Source: Rhodospirillaceae bacterium | GTDB lineage: Bacteria; Pseudomonadota; Alphaproteobacteria; CACIAM-22H2 | Assembly: GCA_022843945.1 (NCBI GenBank) | Contig: JALHMR010000027.1 | Span: 1-60,595 of the forward strand | Reading direction: 5' to 3' | DNA: 60,595 nt | Part shown: piece by piece, positions 8,971 to 18,352 of the stretch | How positions within the stretch are numbered: position 1 is the stretch's first letter | Layout: each line of letters opens with the position of its first letter | Notes under the pieces: generated by a model | What the model saw: only the letters and a program-made list of their open reading frames with translations | The model's database searches: none | Told to the model about the DNA's origin: nothing | Made by a program: the position numbers and the translations under genes

Positions 8971-10143
8971 ATGAAGGACTTGCTCGCCGCCCAGACCCTG
9001 CCCGCCGACGGCACCCAAGGCACGCTGGTGGGACGCGCCTGGCTGCCCGGCAACCCGGCCGGACCGTCGGTGGTGGCGATCCGCGGCGACGGCGTCTGGG
9101 ACATCACCCGCGCGGCGCCGACGATGAGCGACCTGCTGGAGGCCGACGATCCGGTCGCCCTGGCGCGCGGCACCGGCACACGGATCGGCGACACCGCTTC
9201 CCTGATCGCCAACAGCGTGGAGGCCGGCCGCGACCCGAAGCAGCCCTGGTTCCTCGCCCCTTGCGACCTGCAGGCGATCAAGGCCAGCGGCGTGACCTTC
9301 GTCAGCTCGCTGCTCGAGCGGGTGATCGAGGAGCAGGCGCGCGGCGACCTGAGCAAGGCCGACGCCATCCGCGCCCAGATCGGCACGATCCTCGGCGGTG
9401 ACCTCAAGGCCATCAAGCCGGGCTCCGAGAAGGCGATGAAGCTCAAGCAGATGCTGATCGAGCGCGGCGCCTGGTCGCAGTATCTCGAGGTCGGCATCGG
9501 CCCGGACGCCGAGATCTTCACCAAGGCCCCGTCGATGGCCGCCGTCGGCACGGGCGCGGATATCGGCATCCATCCGATGTCGACCTGGAACAACCCGGAA
9601 CCCGAGATCGTGCTGGCGGTGAACTCCAAGGGCAAGACGGTCGGCGCCACGCTGGGTAACGACGTCAACCTGCGCGACGTCGAGGGGCGTAGCGCCCTGC
9701 TGCTGGGCAAATGCAAGGACAACAACGCGTCCTGCGCCATCGGCCCATTCATCCGGCTCTTCGATAAGAGCTACACCGTGGACGACATGCGTCAGTCCGA
9801 GATCGCGCTGCAGATCAAGGGGCCCGAGGGCTACACGCTCACGGGCCGCAGCTCGATGCGCGAGATCAGCCGCGACCCGCTCGACATCGTCACCCACGCC
9901 ATCGGGCCCAACCACCAGTACCCAGACGGGCTGGTGCTGTTCCTCGGCACCATGTTCGCGCCGGTCGAGGATCGCGACGTCAAGGGACAGGGCTTCACCC
10001 ACAAAACGGGCGATATCGTGACCATAGCCACGCCCACGCTCGGCGCGCTGATCAACCGGGTCTCGACCAGCGACAAGGCGCCGCCCTGGACCTTTGGCGC
10101 CCGCGCCCTGATGAAGAACCTCGCCGCGCGGGGCCTTCTCTAG
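8971..10143 (+). CDS. Fumarylacetoacetate hydrolase family protein
   Basis: This 390-residue FAH-fold protein has an N-terminal extension ([20 protein letters not shown]) and a C-terminal catalytic domain with [46 protein letters not shown]-type metal-site region and a closing [14 protein letters not shown]. It probably cleaves or decarboxylates a 2-keto-acid. The ATG at 8971 is preceded by GAGGAA at 8959-8964 and is preferred over the earlier ATG at 8923, which runs into the divergent thioesterase gene. A weak hairpin (ACCCGC/GCGGGT, about 10168-10186) follows the stop. Confidence 0.85.
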   Translation: MKDLLAAQTLPADGTQGTLVGRAWLPGNPAGPSVVAIRGDGVWDITRAAPTMSDLLEADDPVALARGTGTRIGDTASLIANSVEAGRDPKQPWFLAPCDLQAIKASGVTFVSSLLERVIEEQARGDLSKADAIRAQIGTILGGDLKAIKPGSEKAMKLKQMLIERGAWSQYLEVGIGPDAEIFTKAPSMAAVGTGADIGIHPMSTWNNPEPEIVLAVNSKGKTVGATLGNDVNLRDVEGRSALLLGKCKDNNASCAIGPFIRLFDKSYTVDDMRQSEIALQIKGPEGYTLTGRSSMREISRDPLDIVTHAIGPNHQYPDGLVLFLGTMFAPVEDRDVKGQGFTHKTGDIVTIATPTLGALINRVSTSDKAPPWTFGARALMKNLAARGLL

Positions 10144-10297
10144 AGCCTGACCCTCGCGTAGCGCCGCACCCGCTTGGGATGCGGGTATAAGGCTATTTGC
10201 CTGCCTCGCGCGGGAATGTGCGCAAACGCATATCGGGCGGGTGGCGCCCCCAGCATGATCCTCCACGGTTCAACCTTTTGGCTCCGAGGGGGCAGTC

Positions 10298-11956
10298 ATG
10301 CCGGTCACACCCACCACCGTCGTCACGGGCGACGCCACGATCACCGCCGATAGCGGCGTCTTCCGCCAGTCGGGCTCGGCGTCTCAGACCCTGATCGTGC
10401 TGGGCGACGGCAATTCGCTGAGCGCCGCAACCAACGACTCCAACGCCGACACGCTGGAGGTCTACGGCAACTTCAACGTGCTGCGCGCCGGCAGCGGCGC
10501 CGACATCCTCAATGCCTATGGCGAGGCCAATACGCTGATCGGCGGCGCCGGCAGCGGGCAGATGCTATACGCCGCCGGCAACAACGCGCTCATGGTCGGC
10601 GGCACCGGCCGCAACCAGAGCCTGACCGCCGACGGCAATGATGCCGTTCTCATTGCCCAGGGCAGCGGCAGCACCCTGCTGGCCAACGGCAACAACGCGC
10701 TGCTGGTGGCCGGCCTCAACGGCTCGCATTCGCTCACCGTCAACGGCAACGATGCCGAACTGATCGGCGGCGCCGGGGCCAACACCCTCACCGCCTTCGG
10801 CAACAACAACGTCCTCGTGGTGGCCGGCTGCGACGTCTACAAGATCGCCGGCTCGGCCTACAGCTGCGGCCCGACCACGATCCGCACCGCGGCGCAGTAT
10901 CGCCAGAAGGCTGACTGGGTGGTCGACCGTCAGCTCGACCAGGTGCCGGAGATCGAGATGCCGGGCGAGCCGAGCGGCTGCTACAGCTATTACAGCTCGG
11001 GCTGCGGCAGCTATAGCGTCTCCTATCTCATGCAGTGGAGCGCGAACTATCAGAATTACGATTTCGACCGCTGCAGCCGCAACGCGCCCCAGCAGTCGCT
11101 CTACCTCGAGGGCAATGACGGCATCCTGATCGGCGGTGGCGACGGCGCCAACACGATCACCGCCATGGGCAACAACAACCTGCTGGTGGCCGGCGACAGG
11201 GGCACCCAGACGCTGACCCTCGACGGCAACGACGGCACCGTGATCGGCGGAGGCGACCACGGCGTGCTCACGGTCAACGGCAACGGCGCTACCATGCAGG
11301 CTGGCGACTACGGTCTGCAGGAACTGACGCTCAACGGCAATGACGGCACGATGATCGGCGGCGGCAAGCACGACATCCTGACCGCCAACGGCAACGGGAA
11401 CTTCCTGATTGCCGGCGTCTCTGGCGTGCATTTCCTGACGGTCAACGGCAACGACAACCGGCTGGTCGGCGGCGGCGGCACCAACCTGCTCACCGCCAAC
11501 GGCAACAACGACGTGATCGAGGCCGGCTGGGGCACCAACTACTTGGTCAACACCGGATTCGAAGGGACCTACCAGGTCGAGCTGGGCGACGGCCGCACCA
11601 CCATCATGAATGGCATGGAAGGCAACGGCGAAGCCAACACGCTGGAATTCATGGCCGGCATCGACAGCGACGAGCTGTGGTTCCGCCGCAGCGGCGACGA
11701 CCTGCGCATCGACGTCATGGGGACGCGCCAGACGGTGACGGTCGACGACTGGTTCGCCGCCGCCCATCACGAGCTGGCGGCGATCCGCACCGCCGATGGC
11801 GGGGTCCTCGACAACCACGAGGTCGACCAGCTGGTGCAGGCCATGGCCAGCTTCAGCGCCGGCCATCCCGGCTATGACGTCGGCGCCAGCCATCACGTCC
11901 AGGCGCCCAACGATGCGGGTCTGCAGGGGGTCCTGGCGGCGGTCTGGCAGGCCTGA
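10298..11956 (+). CDS. RTX-like beta-roll repeat protein with Cys/Tyr-rich insertion
   Basis: This 552-residue protein is probably secreted. Residues about 30-178 and 267-420 consist of degenerate repeats of roughly 18 residues such as LTVNGNDAELIGGAGANT, resembling paired RTX nonapeptides that bind calcium in a beta-roll. Residues about 455-510 (SGDDLRIDVMGTRQTVTVDDWF ... IRTADGGVLD-like) match the haemolysin-type calcium-binding related domain often found at the end of type I-secreted proteins. Residues 178-266 interrupt the repeats with a Tyr-rich segment holding five Cys (178, 190, 228, 236, 259). There is no N-terminal signal peptide and no type I secretion gene nearby. Confidence 0.75.
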   Translation: MPVTPTTVVTGDATITADSGVFRQSGSASQTLIVLGDGNSLSAATNDSNADTLEVYGNFNVLRAGSGADILNAYGEANTLIGGAGSGQMLYAAGNNALMVGGTGRNQSLTADGNDAVLIAQGSGSTLLANGNNALLVAGLNGSHSLTVNGNDAELIGGAGANTLTAFGNNNVLVVAGCDVYKIAGSAYSCGPTTIRTAAQYRQKADWVVDRQLDQVPEIEMPGEPSGCYSYYSSGCGSYSVSYLMQWSANYQNYDFDRCSRNAPQQSLYLEGNDGILIGGGDGANTITAMGNNNLLVAGDRGTQTLTLDGNDGTVIGGGDHGVLTVNGNGATMQAGDYGLQELTLNGNDGTMIGGGKHDILTANGNGNFLIAGVSGVHFLTVNGNDNRLVGGGGTNLLTANGNNDVIEAGWGTNYLVNTGFEGTYQVELGDGRTTIMNGMEGNGEANTLEFMAGIDSDELWFRRSGDDLRIDVMGTRQTVTVDDWFAAAHHELAAIRTADGGVLDNHEVDQLVQAMASFSAGHPGYDVGASHHVQAPNDAGLQGVLAAVWQA

Positions 11957-11978
11957 CGCTAGGCAGCCTTCAGCGCGG

Positions 11979-12395
11979 CTACAGAGCGCCGGTCTTGGCC
12001 GGGCGCGCCGTGTGGCGCAGGACGTCCTCGAGCTCCGCAAGGTGGAATGGCTTGTGGAGCAGAGGCTCGTTGTGGAACTCCTCGGGAATGCCCTCGCGCA
12101 CATAGGCGGTGACGAAGACAAACGGGATCTGCCGCCGGCGCAGGGCCCGGGCCACGGGGTAGACATGCTCACCGGCGATATTGACGTCGAGCACGGCGAT
12201 ATCGGCGTCGATGGTCGCCGCCAGCTCCAGGCCAATGGCCACCCGGGCCGCCTTGATCACCGTGCATCCCAGGATCGACAGCGCATCCTCGAGCATCATC
12301 GACAGCATCGTGTCGTCCTCAACCAGCAGGACGCGCAGGCCCAGCCCGTCGGAACGGTTATCCGCCATCGGCTCGTGGCTGGTGGTGTCTCCCAT
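11979..12395 (-). CDS. Single-domain response regulator (CheY-like receiver)
   Basis: This receiver-only protein has the acidic pair in VLLVEDDTMLS, the phospho-acceptor Asp in IAVLDVNIAGE, the switch Thr in FVFVTAYV and the conserved Lys in LLHKPFHL. There is no output domain, so it would act by protein contact or as a phosphate sink. The ATG at 12395 (138 residues) is chosen; ATG 12368 is an alternative, and the more upstream extension to 12491 is not receiver-like. No histidine kinase is adjacent; the H-NOX kinase 35 kb away is the only one in the window. Confidence 0.8.
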   Translation of the reverse strand: MGDTTSHEPMADNRSDGLGLRVLLVEDDTMLSMMLEDALSILGCTVIKAARVAIGLELAATIDADIAVLDVNIAGEHVYPVARALRRRQIPFVFVTAYVREGIPEEFHNEPLLHKPFHLAELEDVLRHTARPAKTGAL

Positions 12396-12506
12396 CGGGC
12401 TCCCATGGCGCGCAAGGCTTGCCGCCGCACCCTCAATATGGTGACGACCGAGGCCGTTCGCGGCCGTCGAAAAGGCAACTGTCAGTGACAAAATTGTGAG
12501 CGCGAC

Positions 12507-12523
12507 CGGCCCTCTGCGGGCCG
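12507..12523 (-). terminator. Possible terminator hairpin after nnrS
   Basis: A six-base-pair GC stem (CGGCCC/GGGCCG) with a five-base loop lies downstream of the nnrS stop on the minus strand. A T-richer stretch (AATTTTGTC) follows further on. It is a weak candidate. Confidence 0.3.
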
Positions 12524-12577
12524 ATCTTCACCGTCTGCCAAGCGCTCGAAACACCTCAAAATCTGTTGCAGGCGGCA

Positions 12578-13822
12578 TCAGATCGCTCGCGCGTTGCTCG
12601 GGCTCGCCCGGGTCAGGACCCGGCCATAGGCCAGGGCGAAGGCGCCGAAGGCTCCGGCCCATGCGGCGCCGGAAAGCGACAAAGCCAAGGGATAGGCGTC
12701 GCCGCAGAGCGGTGCCAGAACCCGGACGACAGCCGCAAGCGTGATCAGTCCGTAGATCGTCACGGTGACCCGGCCGGCCTTGAGCGGCCGCCCTGTATGC
12801 CCAAGCGACGCGCGCGTCATGACGGCCAGGATCATGGTGGCGATGGCGCCGCTGGTCAGGGCATGCGAGGCACTCGTTGCCGGCACGGCCGGGGTGAGCG
12901 CGCTGACGCCGAGCAACAGCAGGCCCACGCCGAGCCAGGCGTAGCCAAGATGGAGTATCCAGAGCAGCGGTTCGCTCAGCGTCGCCCGACCACGCCACCG
13001 CGACAGGCGAATCAGGGCGGCCAGGCCGGCTACGAGTGCCAGCCAGGGCACCGGCGCCAGATCCGGATCCGCAACCCACACGGCAAGCGTCAGGCCCGTG
13101 GCCGCCAGTACGCCCGCATCAAAACAGTCGAACACCGCTGGCGCGGGGACGTCCGGCCGCTCCCGGGCCAGCCAGTTGCCGGTGAAGCTGGGAATGACGC
13201 GCCCGCCGACCAGGCTGATCAGCATCAGCAGCGTGGCGATGCCGAGGCGGTTGCCGAGGGCGGCGGTTGCGGCCAAGTCCAGCGCCTCGAGATGGACCAG
13301 GGTGTTGCCGGCCAGCAGCAGGCCGAGCGCGACAAGCATCGGCAAGTTGCGCCAGTTGCGGCCGGCGACGATCTCGCGGGCAACCACGAGCAGGAACACC
13401 GCGGGGAAGACGAGATCGATCGCCGCAGCGAGAGCGGCTCCGATGGTTTCCGACGTCAACATTGCGATCCGCCCGGCCAGCCAGAGGCCGACAAGGCCGG
13501 CGAGCGGGCCGTTCTGCAGCGGCAGCCGTCCCGTCCAGTTCGGTATGGCGGTGAGCAGAAACCCGGCGACCGTTGCCGCGCCAAAGCCGAAGATCATTTC
13601 ATGGCCGTGCCAGTGGGTCGGCGGAAGCGCTGTTGGCAGCGTCGCATGGCCCCCGAGCAGTGCCAGCCACAGCGGCACGGCCAAGGTGGCCCAAATCGCA
13701 GAAAGAAGGAAAAATGGGCGGAAGCCGGCCGAGAGCAAGACCGGTCCCGTCCGGTCGCGATAGCGAGGGATGCCACCGGCGACATGCGCTGCAAGGGTGT
13801 GGATCGGACAGGAGATCTTCAT
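12578..13822 (-). CDS. nnrS: NnrS family multi-pass membrane protein
   Basis: This 414-residue, roughly 12-segment membrane protein belongs to the NnrS family, which binds haem and copper and protects against nitric oxide stress. It shows the family's FRPFFLLSAIWATL, THWHGHEMIFGFG, GFLLTAIPNWTG, GGRVIPSFTGNW and TRASLGHTGRPL. The ATG at 13822, two bases after the DUF1858 stop, is chosen over an upstream extension to 13939. It forms an operon with the DUF1858 gene and a Dnr-like regulator, consistent with NO-linked expression. Confidence 0.93.
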   Translation of the reverse strand: MKISCPIHTLAAHVAGGIPRYRDRTGPVLLSAGFRPFFLLSAIWATLAVPLWLALLGGHATLPTALPPTHWHGHEMIFGFGAATVAGFLLTAIPNWTGRLPLQNGPLAGLVGLWLAGRIAMLTSETIGAALAAAIDLVFPAVFLLVVAREIVAGRNWRNLPMLVALGLLLAGNTLVHLEALDLAATAALGNRLGIATLLMLISLVGGRVIPSFTGNWLARERPDVPAPAVFDCFDAGVLAATGLTLAVWVADPDLAPVPWLALVAGLAALIRLSRWRGRATLSEPLLWILHLGYAWLGVGLLLLGVSALTPAVPATSASHALTSGAIATMILAVMTRASLGHTGRPLKAGRVTVTIYGLITLAAVVRVLAPLCGDAYPLALSLSGAAWAGAFGAFALAYGRVLTRASPSNARAI

Positions 13823-13824
13823 GG

Positions 13825-14052
13825 TCAGGCTTTCTCCGAGGCGGCGCTTGCGCGGCTCAGCTCCGCCAGGAACAGGTCCAGCGTGCCGCCGTAGTTGGCG
13901 ACGGCCTCGCCGATCGTATCGAATGTCGCCATGGCGCAACCGACGCAGCTCATCTTGTGATCGAGAAAAACCCGGATCGTCTGAGGCCAGGCTTCAAGCA
14001 CTTCAGCCACCGGCTGGTCCGGACGCGGGCGAGCAGTGGAAGGTGTCTTCAT
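13825..14052 (-). CDS. DUF1858 domain protein
   Basis: This 75-residue protein has the DUF1858 pattern: PVAEVLEAWPQTIRVFLDHKMSCVGCAMA, where a CxxC pair follows a helix. Such domains occur alone or fused to di-iron/hybrid-cluster proteins and are typical near NO and nitrite metabolism genes. The ATG at 14052 is chosen because the domain starts a few residues later. It ends two bases before nnrS and follows the Dnr-like gene by 52 bases, so all three are probably one transcript. Confidence 0.85.
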   Translation of the reverse strand: MKTPSTARPRPDQPVAEVLEAWPQTIRVFLDHKMSCVGCAMATFDTIGEAVANYGGTLDLFLAELSRASAASEKA

Positions 14053-14104
14053 GCCGGGCAGTGTCGCCGGTGAGGGCCGGCGCGTCTTTGCGCCAGCGCA
14101 AACG

Positions 14105-14812
14105 CTAGTCGGCAAACGGCTCGGCGATGGTGACCAGGCCATGCGGCTGACGGATCGTGATGCGCTGGCGGCCGCTTTCCACCAGCCCCGCCTCCTCCCA
14201 GCGGCTGAGGATGCGGCTGACGGTGTGCAGCGTGGTTCCCGTCATCTGGGCGATGTCCTCGCGTGACAGCGGAAAGTCGATGCGCACCCCATTCTCGACG
14301 CGTTTGCCGGCCTGCTGGGCGAAGCGCAGGATCGCCCGGGCAACACGCTGCTCGACCTGCTCGGTGGACATTTCGCGGATTCGCGTATGCGCCTCCCGGA
14401 CCCGGGCGCCCATCGTGCCCAAGGCGTTAATGGCGAATTTGGGGAACCGCTCCATGAGCGCTTTCGACGCCGCGGCGTCCCAGCCGATGGCGACGCTGTC
14501 GACCGCCGCGGTGGCCGTGCCGGGATATTCCGTCTGGCCGGCAACCGCCACGCAGCCAAAGAATTCGCCCGGCCCGATATAGCGAATCACGACCTGCTGG
14601 CCTGAGGGCGTGGTCTGGCTGACCTTCAGTCGCCCATCGACCAGGATGTAGAACGTGTCTGCCCTGTCGCCCTGCTCGAACATCGTGCCGTTCTTGGCCA
14701 CGAAACGTGGTTTGGCGACCTCCAAGGCCTGATCCAGCGCCGTCTCGCCGAGGCCGCGGAACACCGGCACGGCGGCCAGCACCGAGCGGTCGGGTTTTCG
14801 CGGGACCGTCAT
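14105..14812 (-). CDS. Crp/Fnr family regulator, Dnr/NnrR-like
   Basis: This 235-residue regulator has an N-terminal cyclic-nucleotide-binding-fold sensor (MFEQGDRADTFYILVDGRLKV), a long dimer helix and a winged helix with recognition region LSREDIAQMTGTTLHTVSRIL. It lacks the cysteine cluster of oxygen-sensing FNR, so it is most like the Dnr/NnrR group that senses NO through haem and turns on denitrification. It sits divergently from nirK with one perfect FNR-type box between them, and directly upstream of DUF1858 and nnrS. The exact ligand is inferred. Confidence 0.85.
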   Translation of the reverse strand: MTVPRKPDRSVLAAVPVFRGLGETALDQALEVAKPRFVAKNGTMFEQGDRADTFYILVDGRLKVSQTTPSGQQVVIRYIGPGEFFGCVAVAGQTEYPGTATAAVDSVAIGWDAAASKALMERFPKFAINALGTMGARVREAHTRIREMSTEQVEQRVARAILRFAQQAGKRVENGVRIDFPLSREDIAQMTGTTLHTVSRILSRWEEAGLVESGRQRITIRQPHGLVTIAEPFAD

Positions 14813-14883
14813 GGGTCTGTTATCGCCCCGCCCGGGGGAGGAGCCAACTAGGTATTTGTGCGTAGGCGGTATCTCCGGCGAAG

Positions 14884-14897
14884 TTGATGCGGATCAA
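14884..14897. promoter_or_regulatory. FNR/Dnr-type box between dnr-like gene and nirK
   Basis: TTGATGCGGATCAA matches the FNR/Anr/Dnr consensus TTGAT-N4-ATCAA at all ten positions. Its centre is about 72 bases before the nirK start and 78 before the divergent regulator start, so it could serve either or both. Confidence 0.85.
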
Positions 14898-14962
14898 GGA
14901 CGCTTTGCCGCACACGCCTATACAGGAAGGGAGAAAAGCAGAACTGGAAAAGGAGAACGGTC

Positions 14963-16044
14963 ATGGGGACCTTCGCACAGAACATGAAAGCCACGGCGAG
15001 CGCGATCGCGTTGCTCGCAACCCTCGGTTTGGCCCCCGGTACAGCCCTGGCCAACGAGAAGCACGGCCATGGCGCGCCAGCCGGCGCCACGACGACGACG
15101 GCTGGAGCCGTAAGCATCGTACGGAGCCCGACCGATCTGCCGCCCCCACTCGCAAAGCGCGGCCCGGAGCGCGTGCGCGTCAGCCTCGAGACGGTGGAGA
15201 TCACCGGCCAGCTCGACGACGGCACGACCTATCATTACTGGACCTTCAACAGCAAGGTGCCGGGACCGTTCGTCCGCGTCCGGGTCGGCGATACCGTCGA
15301 AGTGACGATGAAGAACCACGACGAGAGCACGCTGATGCATAACGTCGACTTTCACGCCGTGACCGGTCCCGGTGGCGGCGGCATGGCGACCGAGGCAATG
15401 CCGGGCGAGACCAAGGGCTTCGTGTTCAAGCGCTGAACCCCGGCCTCTACGTCTACCATTGCGCGACCCCGATGGTCGCCCAGCACATCGCCAACGGCAT
15501 GTACGGGATGATCCTGGTTGAGCCCGCCGAAGGCCTGCCCAAGGTCGACCGCGAGTTCTACGTCATGCAGGGCGAGCTCTACACGGAAGAGGCGATCGGC
15601 ACCAAGGGCGAGGCCGTGGAGAGCATCGACAAGCTGGTCAACGAGCGGCCGGAATACTTCCTGTTCAATGGCGCGGTCGGGGCTCTGTCGAAGGAAAACG
15701 CGCTCAAGGCCAAGACGGGTGAGACGATCCGCCTGTTCTTCGGCGTGGGTGGCCCGAACTTCACCTCGTCCTTCCACGTCATCGGGGAGATCTTCGACAA
15801 GGTCTACCCGATGGGATCGGCCACCAGCCGGACGGTCAATGACGTGCAGACGGTGACGGTCCCGCCCGGCGGCGCCGTGATCACCGACCTGAAGCTCGAG
15901 GTCCCGGGCACCTACGTGCTCGTCGATCACGCGCTCTCACGGGTCAACAAGGGCCTCGCGGGTTTCCTCGAGGTGACCGGTCCGGCCAATCCGGCCGTGT
16001 TCAAGGACAATCTCGGCACGACAATCGGCGACGCATCGAAGTGA
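14963..16044 (+). pseudogene. nirK: Copper nitrite reductase, frameshifted
   Basis: NirK reduces nitrite to NO in the periplasm. A signal peptide (residues 1-30) is followed by two cupredoxin domains. Copper-site residues are visible: His126 and His131 (LMHNVDFHAV) in the first frame; His-Cys in LYVYHCATPM, then His in AQHIANGMYGM and Met in the same stretch, and His in SSFHVIGEIF in the second frame. The first frame stops at 15436 (FVFKR-stop). The family reading FKALNPGLYVYHC continues in another frame, and restoring one G between 15430 and 15431 (AAG-GCG-CTG) joins the halves into about 361 residues. It is either a real loss of function or a one-base sequence error. All copper ligands are otherwise intact, which favours a recent event or an error. 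Confidence 0.9.
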
Positions 16045-16053
16045 CGGAGCCAC

Positions 16054-16080
16054 GGCAGCCAGGTCTCTGGCCCGGCTGCC
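16054..16080 (+). terminator. Possible terminator hairpin after nirK
   Basis: GGCAGCC and GGCTGCC pair across a 13-base loop ten bases after the nirK stop. No T-run follows. The alternative inner hairpin CCAG/CTGG also exists. This is a weak call. Confidence 0.3.
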
Positions 16081-16156
16081 CCCTCGTCCATGGTGCGGCG
16101 ATAGTCGAGCTCGCTGGACTAGGTGGCGCCGCTCGACGACCATCGCGTCACTGGAC

Positions 16157-16738
16157 TTACGCCTCCCCCGCCGTTTTGCGCAGGTGCGTGAACTGCCGGC
16201 GGTATTCCTCTGCATCACTGTAGTCGACGAAGCGGGAGTACCGGCTATGGGTCCCGGCTGCCGCGATGGCATGCTTGATGGGGCAGAAATACTGCTCGGT
16301 CCGGCTCGCCAGCTCGCGGGCATAGGCAATGACGCCATTGGCATAGCTGCAATAAATACAATTCAGCTTCTCGAGAGCATTGAGGTAGCTCAGACGGTGG
16401 CGATCGATGACCACGTAGTCGGACCGCCGCACTCGGTTGATGCCGTATGCGGGAAAACAGATGAACTGGTACAGCGTGGCAAACAGGTCGATGAGAGCCA
16501 CGGGAAGGATCAAGGCGTAGATGAATGGCGACGTCAGCCATAGCAAAAGCCCGATGCTTCGGATGTGAGCCAGCAGACCACGACGAAGTTTCCGATGCTC
16601 GGCCCGCAGCTGTTTGGAGACCGCGGCAACCTTTACCCTGGCGGTAACGACCGACGTCCTTGCGCAACTCCGCAATTGAGCGATCGAGCTCGCGTTCGGC
16701 CTCGTGGATACGACGAAGAAGCTCGGATCGACTCTCAT
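16157..16738 (-). CDS. Conserved membrane protein of unknown function with CxxC motif
   Basis: This 193-residue protein has a basic N-terminal region, one or two membrane segments (SIGLLLWLTSPFIYALILPVALIDLFATLYQ-type, residues about 62-92) and a conserved-looking cytoplasmic part: VRRSDYVVIDRHRLSYLNAL, NCIYCSYANGVIAY and RTEQYFCPIKHA. The CxxC and CP elements could bind metal or form disulfides. I recall similar proteins as conserved hypotheticals, without a function. It starts 12 bases after the beta-CASP nuclease stop, so it is the last gene of the fixK-led operon. Confidence 0.7.
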   Translation of the reverse strand: MRVDPSFFVVSTRPNASSIAQLRSCARTSVVTARVKVAAVSKQLRAEHRKLRRGLLAHIRSIGLLLWLTSPFIYALILPVALIDLFATLYQFICFPAYGINRVRRSDYVVIDRHRLSYLNALEKLNCIYCSYANGVIAYARELASRTEQYFCPIKHAIAAAGTHSRYSRFVDYSDAEEYRRQFTHLRKTAGEA

Positions 16739-16750
16739 GGACTCTCCCCT

Positions 16751-18352
16751 CTAGCCAAGCGTCTTTGCCAGCTTCTTAAGCAGCTTTTGCCGCGAGCGGT
16801 CTTCGGCCGTGCGCCGCAGCTTATGTTGCAGATCGAGAACGAAGCGCGCGTAGTCATTATGCCAGTCCTGCCCTGCAACAAGTGCGGCAGCCTTGGGATC
16901 GAGCCTGCCGGGGACCGCGTCATTGACCGGCCGCGATATCGTCGGTGGGTGCAGAAGAAAAGTCTGATCAAGCCGCGGGACGACGACATGCGCCGACGGC
17001 AGGCCGAGTTCGACGATGCCCTCCCGGAGGCCCGTCAGAGCCGCCTCTTCGCCGTGGGTCACGAACACGCCGCGGCTGATCGGAAGGCGTTGCCTGACCC
17101 AGGCCAGCAGTTCCCGGCGATCGGCGTGACCCGAGTAGACGTCCAAGCCGCGAATATGCGCCCGGACCGCGACCTCCTGGCCATGGATACGGACTGATCG
17201 GACCCCGTCTCTGAGGAGCGCCCCCATCGTGCCCTCGGCCTGATAGCCGACAAGCAGAACCGTCGCCTCCGGTCGCCACAGATTGTTTTCCAGGTGGTAG
17301 CGGATGCGGCCGGCTTCACACATGCCGCTACCGGCCATGATGATCGCGCCGCCGGCGAGGCGGTTCAGGGCGATGCTTTGTTCAACCGTCTCCACGAAAT
17401 GGATATTGGGCGCCCGGAACGGGCTATCGCCGGTCATCGGGACGTTGAGGCGATTTCGGTAACGTTCGAACACCTTCGTCGCCCGTACCGCCAGGGGTGA
17501 ATCGAGGAAGACCGGCGTTTTGGGAACCGAGCCGTCCGCCATCAGGGCGACCAGGTCGTGCAACAGTTCCTGGGTGCGTTCGACGGCGAAGGCAGGGATG
17601 ATCAGATTCCCGCCTGCCTTTCGTGCCGCAAGAACTTCGCGCCTCAGGGCCGCTCGGCGGCCCGCTTCCGTAACCCGTCGCCGCTCGCGATTCCCGTAGG
17701 TCGCTTCCACGATGACGTAATCGAAATTCACACCGGCCTGTGGGCCCGTAGAGAAGGCTTTGCCGGTCGGCCCGAGATCGCCCGAGAACAAGACGCGCAG
17801 CTCAGGCCGCCTGGGATCGCCTGTGGCGATCTCGAGCTCGATCGAGGTCGAACCGAGGATATGACCCGCATCAACGAACCGGGCTCGCACGCCTGGCGCC
17901 GCCTTGATCCATACATCGCGCTCTACCGCCGTCAGCCGGCGCAGCGCCGCCTCCGCGTGATCCCGCGTGTAGATCGGCTCTACAGCCGCGAGACCCCGAC
18001 GCGCGTTGCGCCGGTTTAGCCGCTGGACCTCAGATTCCTGGATGGCCCCGGAGTCCGGCAGCATCCATTCCAGGAGGGCATTGGTCTCGGGCGTCGCAAG
18101 AATTCGCCGGGAAAACCCGTCGCGACAGAGCTTCGGCAGCAGGCCCGAATGGTCGATGTGGGCATGCGTGAGCAGCACCGCATGGAGCTTGGACGGATCA
18201 AACGGGAACGGGCCATAGTTCAGGGCCCGCACCGTCTTCGGCCCCTGGAACATGCCGCAGTCCAAGAGGATTTGACCTTGCGGATAGGTGACCAGAAAGC
18301 AGGCCCCCGTCACCGTCCCGGCAGCGCCGCAGAACTTGATGGCGACCGTCAT
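16751..18352 (-). CDS. Beta-CASP metallo-beta-lactamase RNA-processing-type exonuclease
   Basis: This 533-residue protein has the metallo-beta-lactamase core (LLDCGMFQG, then [15 protein letters not shown] with the HxHxDH zinc motif), a beta-CASP domain ([43 protein letters not shown]) and a C-terminal RMMBL-type element ([14 protein letters not shown] and [10 protein letters not shown]). Family members are CPSF-like ribonucleases. The ATG at 18352 overlaps the stop of the phosphorylase gene (ATGA), and residues before it in the open frame are non-homologous. The tight coupling suggests RNA breakdown feeding nucleotide salvage. Confidence 0.88.
   Translation of the reverse strand: MTVAIKFCGAAGTVTGACFLVTYPQGQILLDCGMFQGPKTVRALNYGPFPFDPSKLHAVLLTHAHIDHSGLLPKLCRDGFSRRILATPETNALLEWMLPDSGAIQESEVQRLNRRNARRGLAAVEPIYTRDHAEAALRRLTAVERDVWIKAAPGVRARFVDAGHILGSTSIELEIATGDPRRPELRVLFSGDLGPTGKAFSTGPQAGVNFDYVIVEATYGNRERRRVTEAGRRAALRREVLAARKAGGNLIIPAFAVERTQELLHDLVALMADGSVPKTPVFLDSPLAVRATKVFERYRNRLNVPMTGDSPFRAPNIHFVETVEQSIALNRLAGGAIIMAGSGMCEAGRIRYHLENNLWRPEATVLLVGYQAEGTMGALLRDGVRSVRIHGQEVAVRAHIRGLDVYSGHADRRELLAWVRQRLPISRGVFVTHGEEAALTGLREGIVELGLPSAHVVVPRLDQTFLLHPPTISRPVNDAVPGRLDPKAAALVAGQDWHNDYARFVLDLQHKLRRTAEDRSRQKLLKKLAKTLG

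Noticed and set aside
9752-9830. Extended minus-strand frame of the thioesterase up to 9752
   Set aside because: The extension lies opposite the FAH-family gene and has no thioesterase similarity; the real start is at 8939.
10298-11956. Tandem-repeat DNA in the RTX-like gene as a CRISPR or satellite array
   Set aside because: The repeats are degenerate at DNA level, in frame and encode a beta-roll-like protein pattern.
15472-16044. Reading the second nirK frame as a separate cupredoxin gene
   Set aside because: It starts in the middle of a copper-binding domain and lacks a signal peptide; the upstream codons in that frame continue the NirK sequence.
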